Shown piece by piece: positions 5,078 through 5,767 of a DNA stretch of 5,767 nt. The stretch spans positions 1 to 5,767 of the forward strand of contig CAIYCP010000621.1 in assembly GCA_903924715.1 (NCBI GenBank), in the 5' to 3' direction. Position numbers and translations under genes: made by a program. Position 1 is the first letter of the stretch; each line of letters opens with the position of its first letter. The notes beneath the pieces were generated by a model that did no database searches, was not told where the DNA came from, and was given only the letters and a program-made list of their open reading frames with translations. This DNA is from an uncultured beta proteobacterium (lineage in GTDB: Bacteria; Pseudomonadota; Gammaproteobacteria; Burkholderiales; Burkholderiaceae_B).

Positions 5078-5767
5078 TTAAACCAATCGATACACGCGCT
5101 CTGCGGTTGCGCTAAATAAGGCAGTCTTCTCGCTAGCTGAATAATCTTTTGCCAAGCGCTTAAAACCGTTCCAGAGCACTTGATAGCTGAACATACCTTT
5201 GTCGACCGGAAAGTTACTTTCAAACATACACCGGTCAACGCCAAAACATTCGATGCAGGTTTCAAAGTATGCCCGCCAAGCCACTGCTAACTGCTCTGAC
5301 GCAGGAGGGGTAGGCCCTTGATCAAAACGAATTCCAAACACGGGCATCCCGGCCCCACCCATTTTGATCACGGTGTTGGGTAGGCTCGCGACCAGCGCAA
5401 TGCCTGCGCGCCATTGTTTGAACATCTCGGTCATATCGGCCGCATGAGGCCCCACACCAACAGGCCCTCCAAAGTGATCCACGATCACCGTGACCTTTGG
5501 ATTCGCTTTCGCGAGTTCGTAGAGTTCGCCTAGCTGCGTGTGATAGGCCCAGACATCTAACGACAGTCCGTGCATACCCAGTTGCGCCACACCCTTACGA
5601 AAAGCCGTATCGGCCATCAAGCCCTTGGCAGGCAAGACCGCTGTCGTCGACTCTACATCGGGACTGCTGTGCCAGACCACTGGGTTTCGCACACCACGCA
5701 ATCTGCCACCGGCACTGTGCGCCATCAACTCAAGCACGGGTGCAACCTGATCACCCAGTTGCAAATC
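5078..5767 (-). CDS. Amidohydrolase_2-family (COG3618-like) metal-dependent hydrolase, C-terminal part (5' end outside window)
   Basis: The C-terminal 229 residues of a TIM-barrel hydrolase are visible. The frame is open to the window edge, so the start and the N-terminal HxH metal motif lie outside; full members are about 320-350 residues. Numbered from the first visible residue, the hallmarks are LRGVRNP at 23-29, LSLDVWAYHTQL at 68-79, the metal-site segment VDHFGGPVGVGP at 96-107, KMGGAGMP at 135-142, FGVDRCMFESNFPVDK at 175-190, and a C-terminal helix ending AERVYRLV. In many amidohydrolases the catalytic acid lies in a GSDxP motif; here the matching motif is ESNFP, with Asn185 at the Asp position, a variant I recall as common in this clade. 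Family members hydrolyse lactones, amides or decarboxylate aromatic acids. Its stop is 13 bp from that of the converging TSUP permease gene, leaving no room for a separate terminator. The substrate is unknown. Confidence 0.92.
   Translation of the reverse strand, partial: DLQLGDQVAPVLELMAHSAGGRLRGVRNPVVWHSSPDVESTTAVLPAKGLMADTAFRKGVAQLGMHGLSLDVWAYHTQLGELYELAKANPKVTVIVDHFGGPVGVGPHAADMTEMFKQWRAGIALVASLPNTVIKMGGAGMPVFGIRFDQGPTPPASEQLAVAWRAYFETCIECFGVDRCMFESNFPVDKGMFSYQVLWNGFKRLAKDYSASEKTALFSATAERVYRLV

Overview
The window looks like part of a betaproteobacterial chromosome, most likely Burkholderiales or an Alcaligenaceae-type lineage. This is inferred from two Bug-type (TctC-like) periplasmic solute-binding proteins, a family greatly expanded in that group, set among small catabolic genes with roughly 50% G+C. 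I see no rRNA, tRNA, CRISPR array, insertion sequence or phage gene. The nearly intact coding layout suggests ordinary metabolic-accessory chromosome.

Left block, + strand (1-3152). The end of a Bug solute-binding protein (1-374, start outside the window) is followed after 35 bp by a TauD/TfdA-type Fe(II)/2-oxoglutarate dioxygenase (410-1249). Sixteen bp later comes a second, complete Bug protein (1266-2252). A 132-bp gap with a long imperfect inverted repeat separates it from a class II aldolase/adducin-family protein (2385-3152). The first three genes look like one transcription unit. The aldolase-like gene may be read through or may have its own promoter.

Middle and right (3153-5767). A terminator-like hairpin lies between the aldolase-like gene and a second 2-oxoglutarate dioxygenase of a different, longer subtype on the - strand (3184-4239). 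That gene diverges, across a 72-bp spacer carrying a direct repeat, from a TSUP/TauE-type membrane permease on the + strand (4312-5064). The permease converges, with only 13 bp between stop codons, on the 3' part of an amidohydrolase_2-family hydrolase on the - strand (5078-5767, start outside the window).

Together the genes suggest capture of an organic acid or similar small solute in the periplasm (Bug proteins), oxidative attack (dioxygenases), retro-aldol or lyase-like and hydrolytic steps (aldolase-like protein, amidohydrolase), and export of an anion (TSUP). The substrate cannot be read from sequence. No TctA/TctB membrane partners and no transcriptional regulator lie in the window. I do not see evidence for an entirely new kind of system. 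The most interesting points are the Bug-dioxygenase-Bug arrangement, the apparent loss of taurine-binding residues in the TauD-like enzyme, and three structured intergenic regions.
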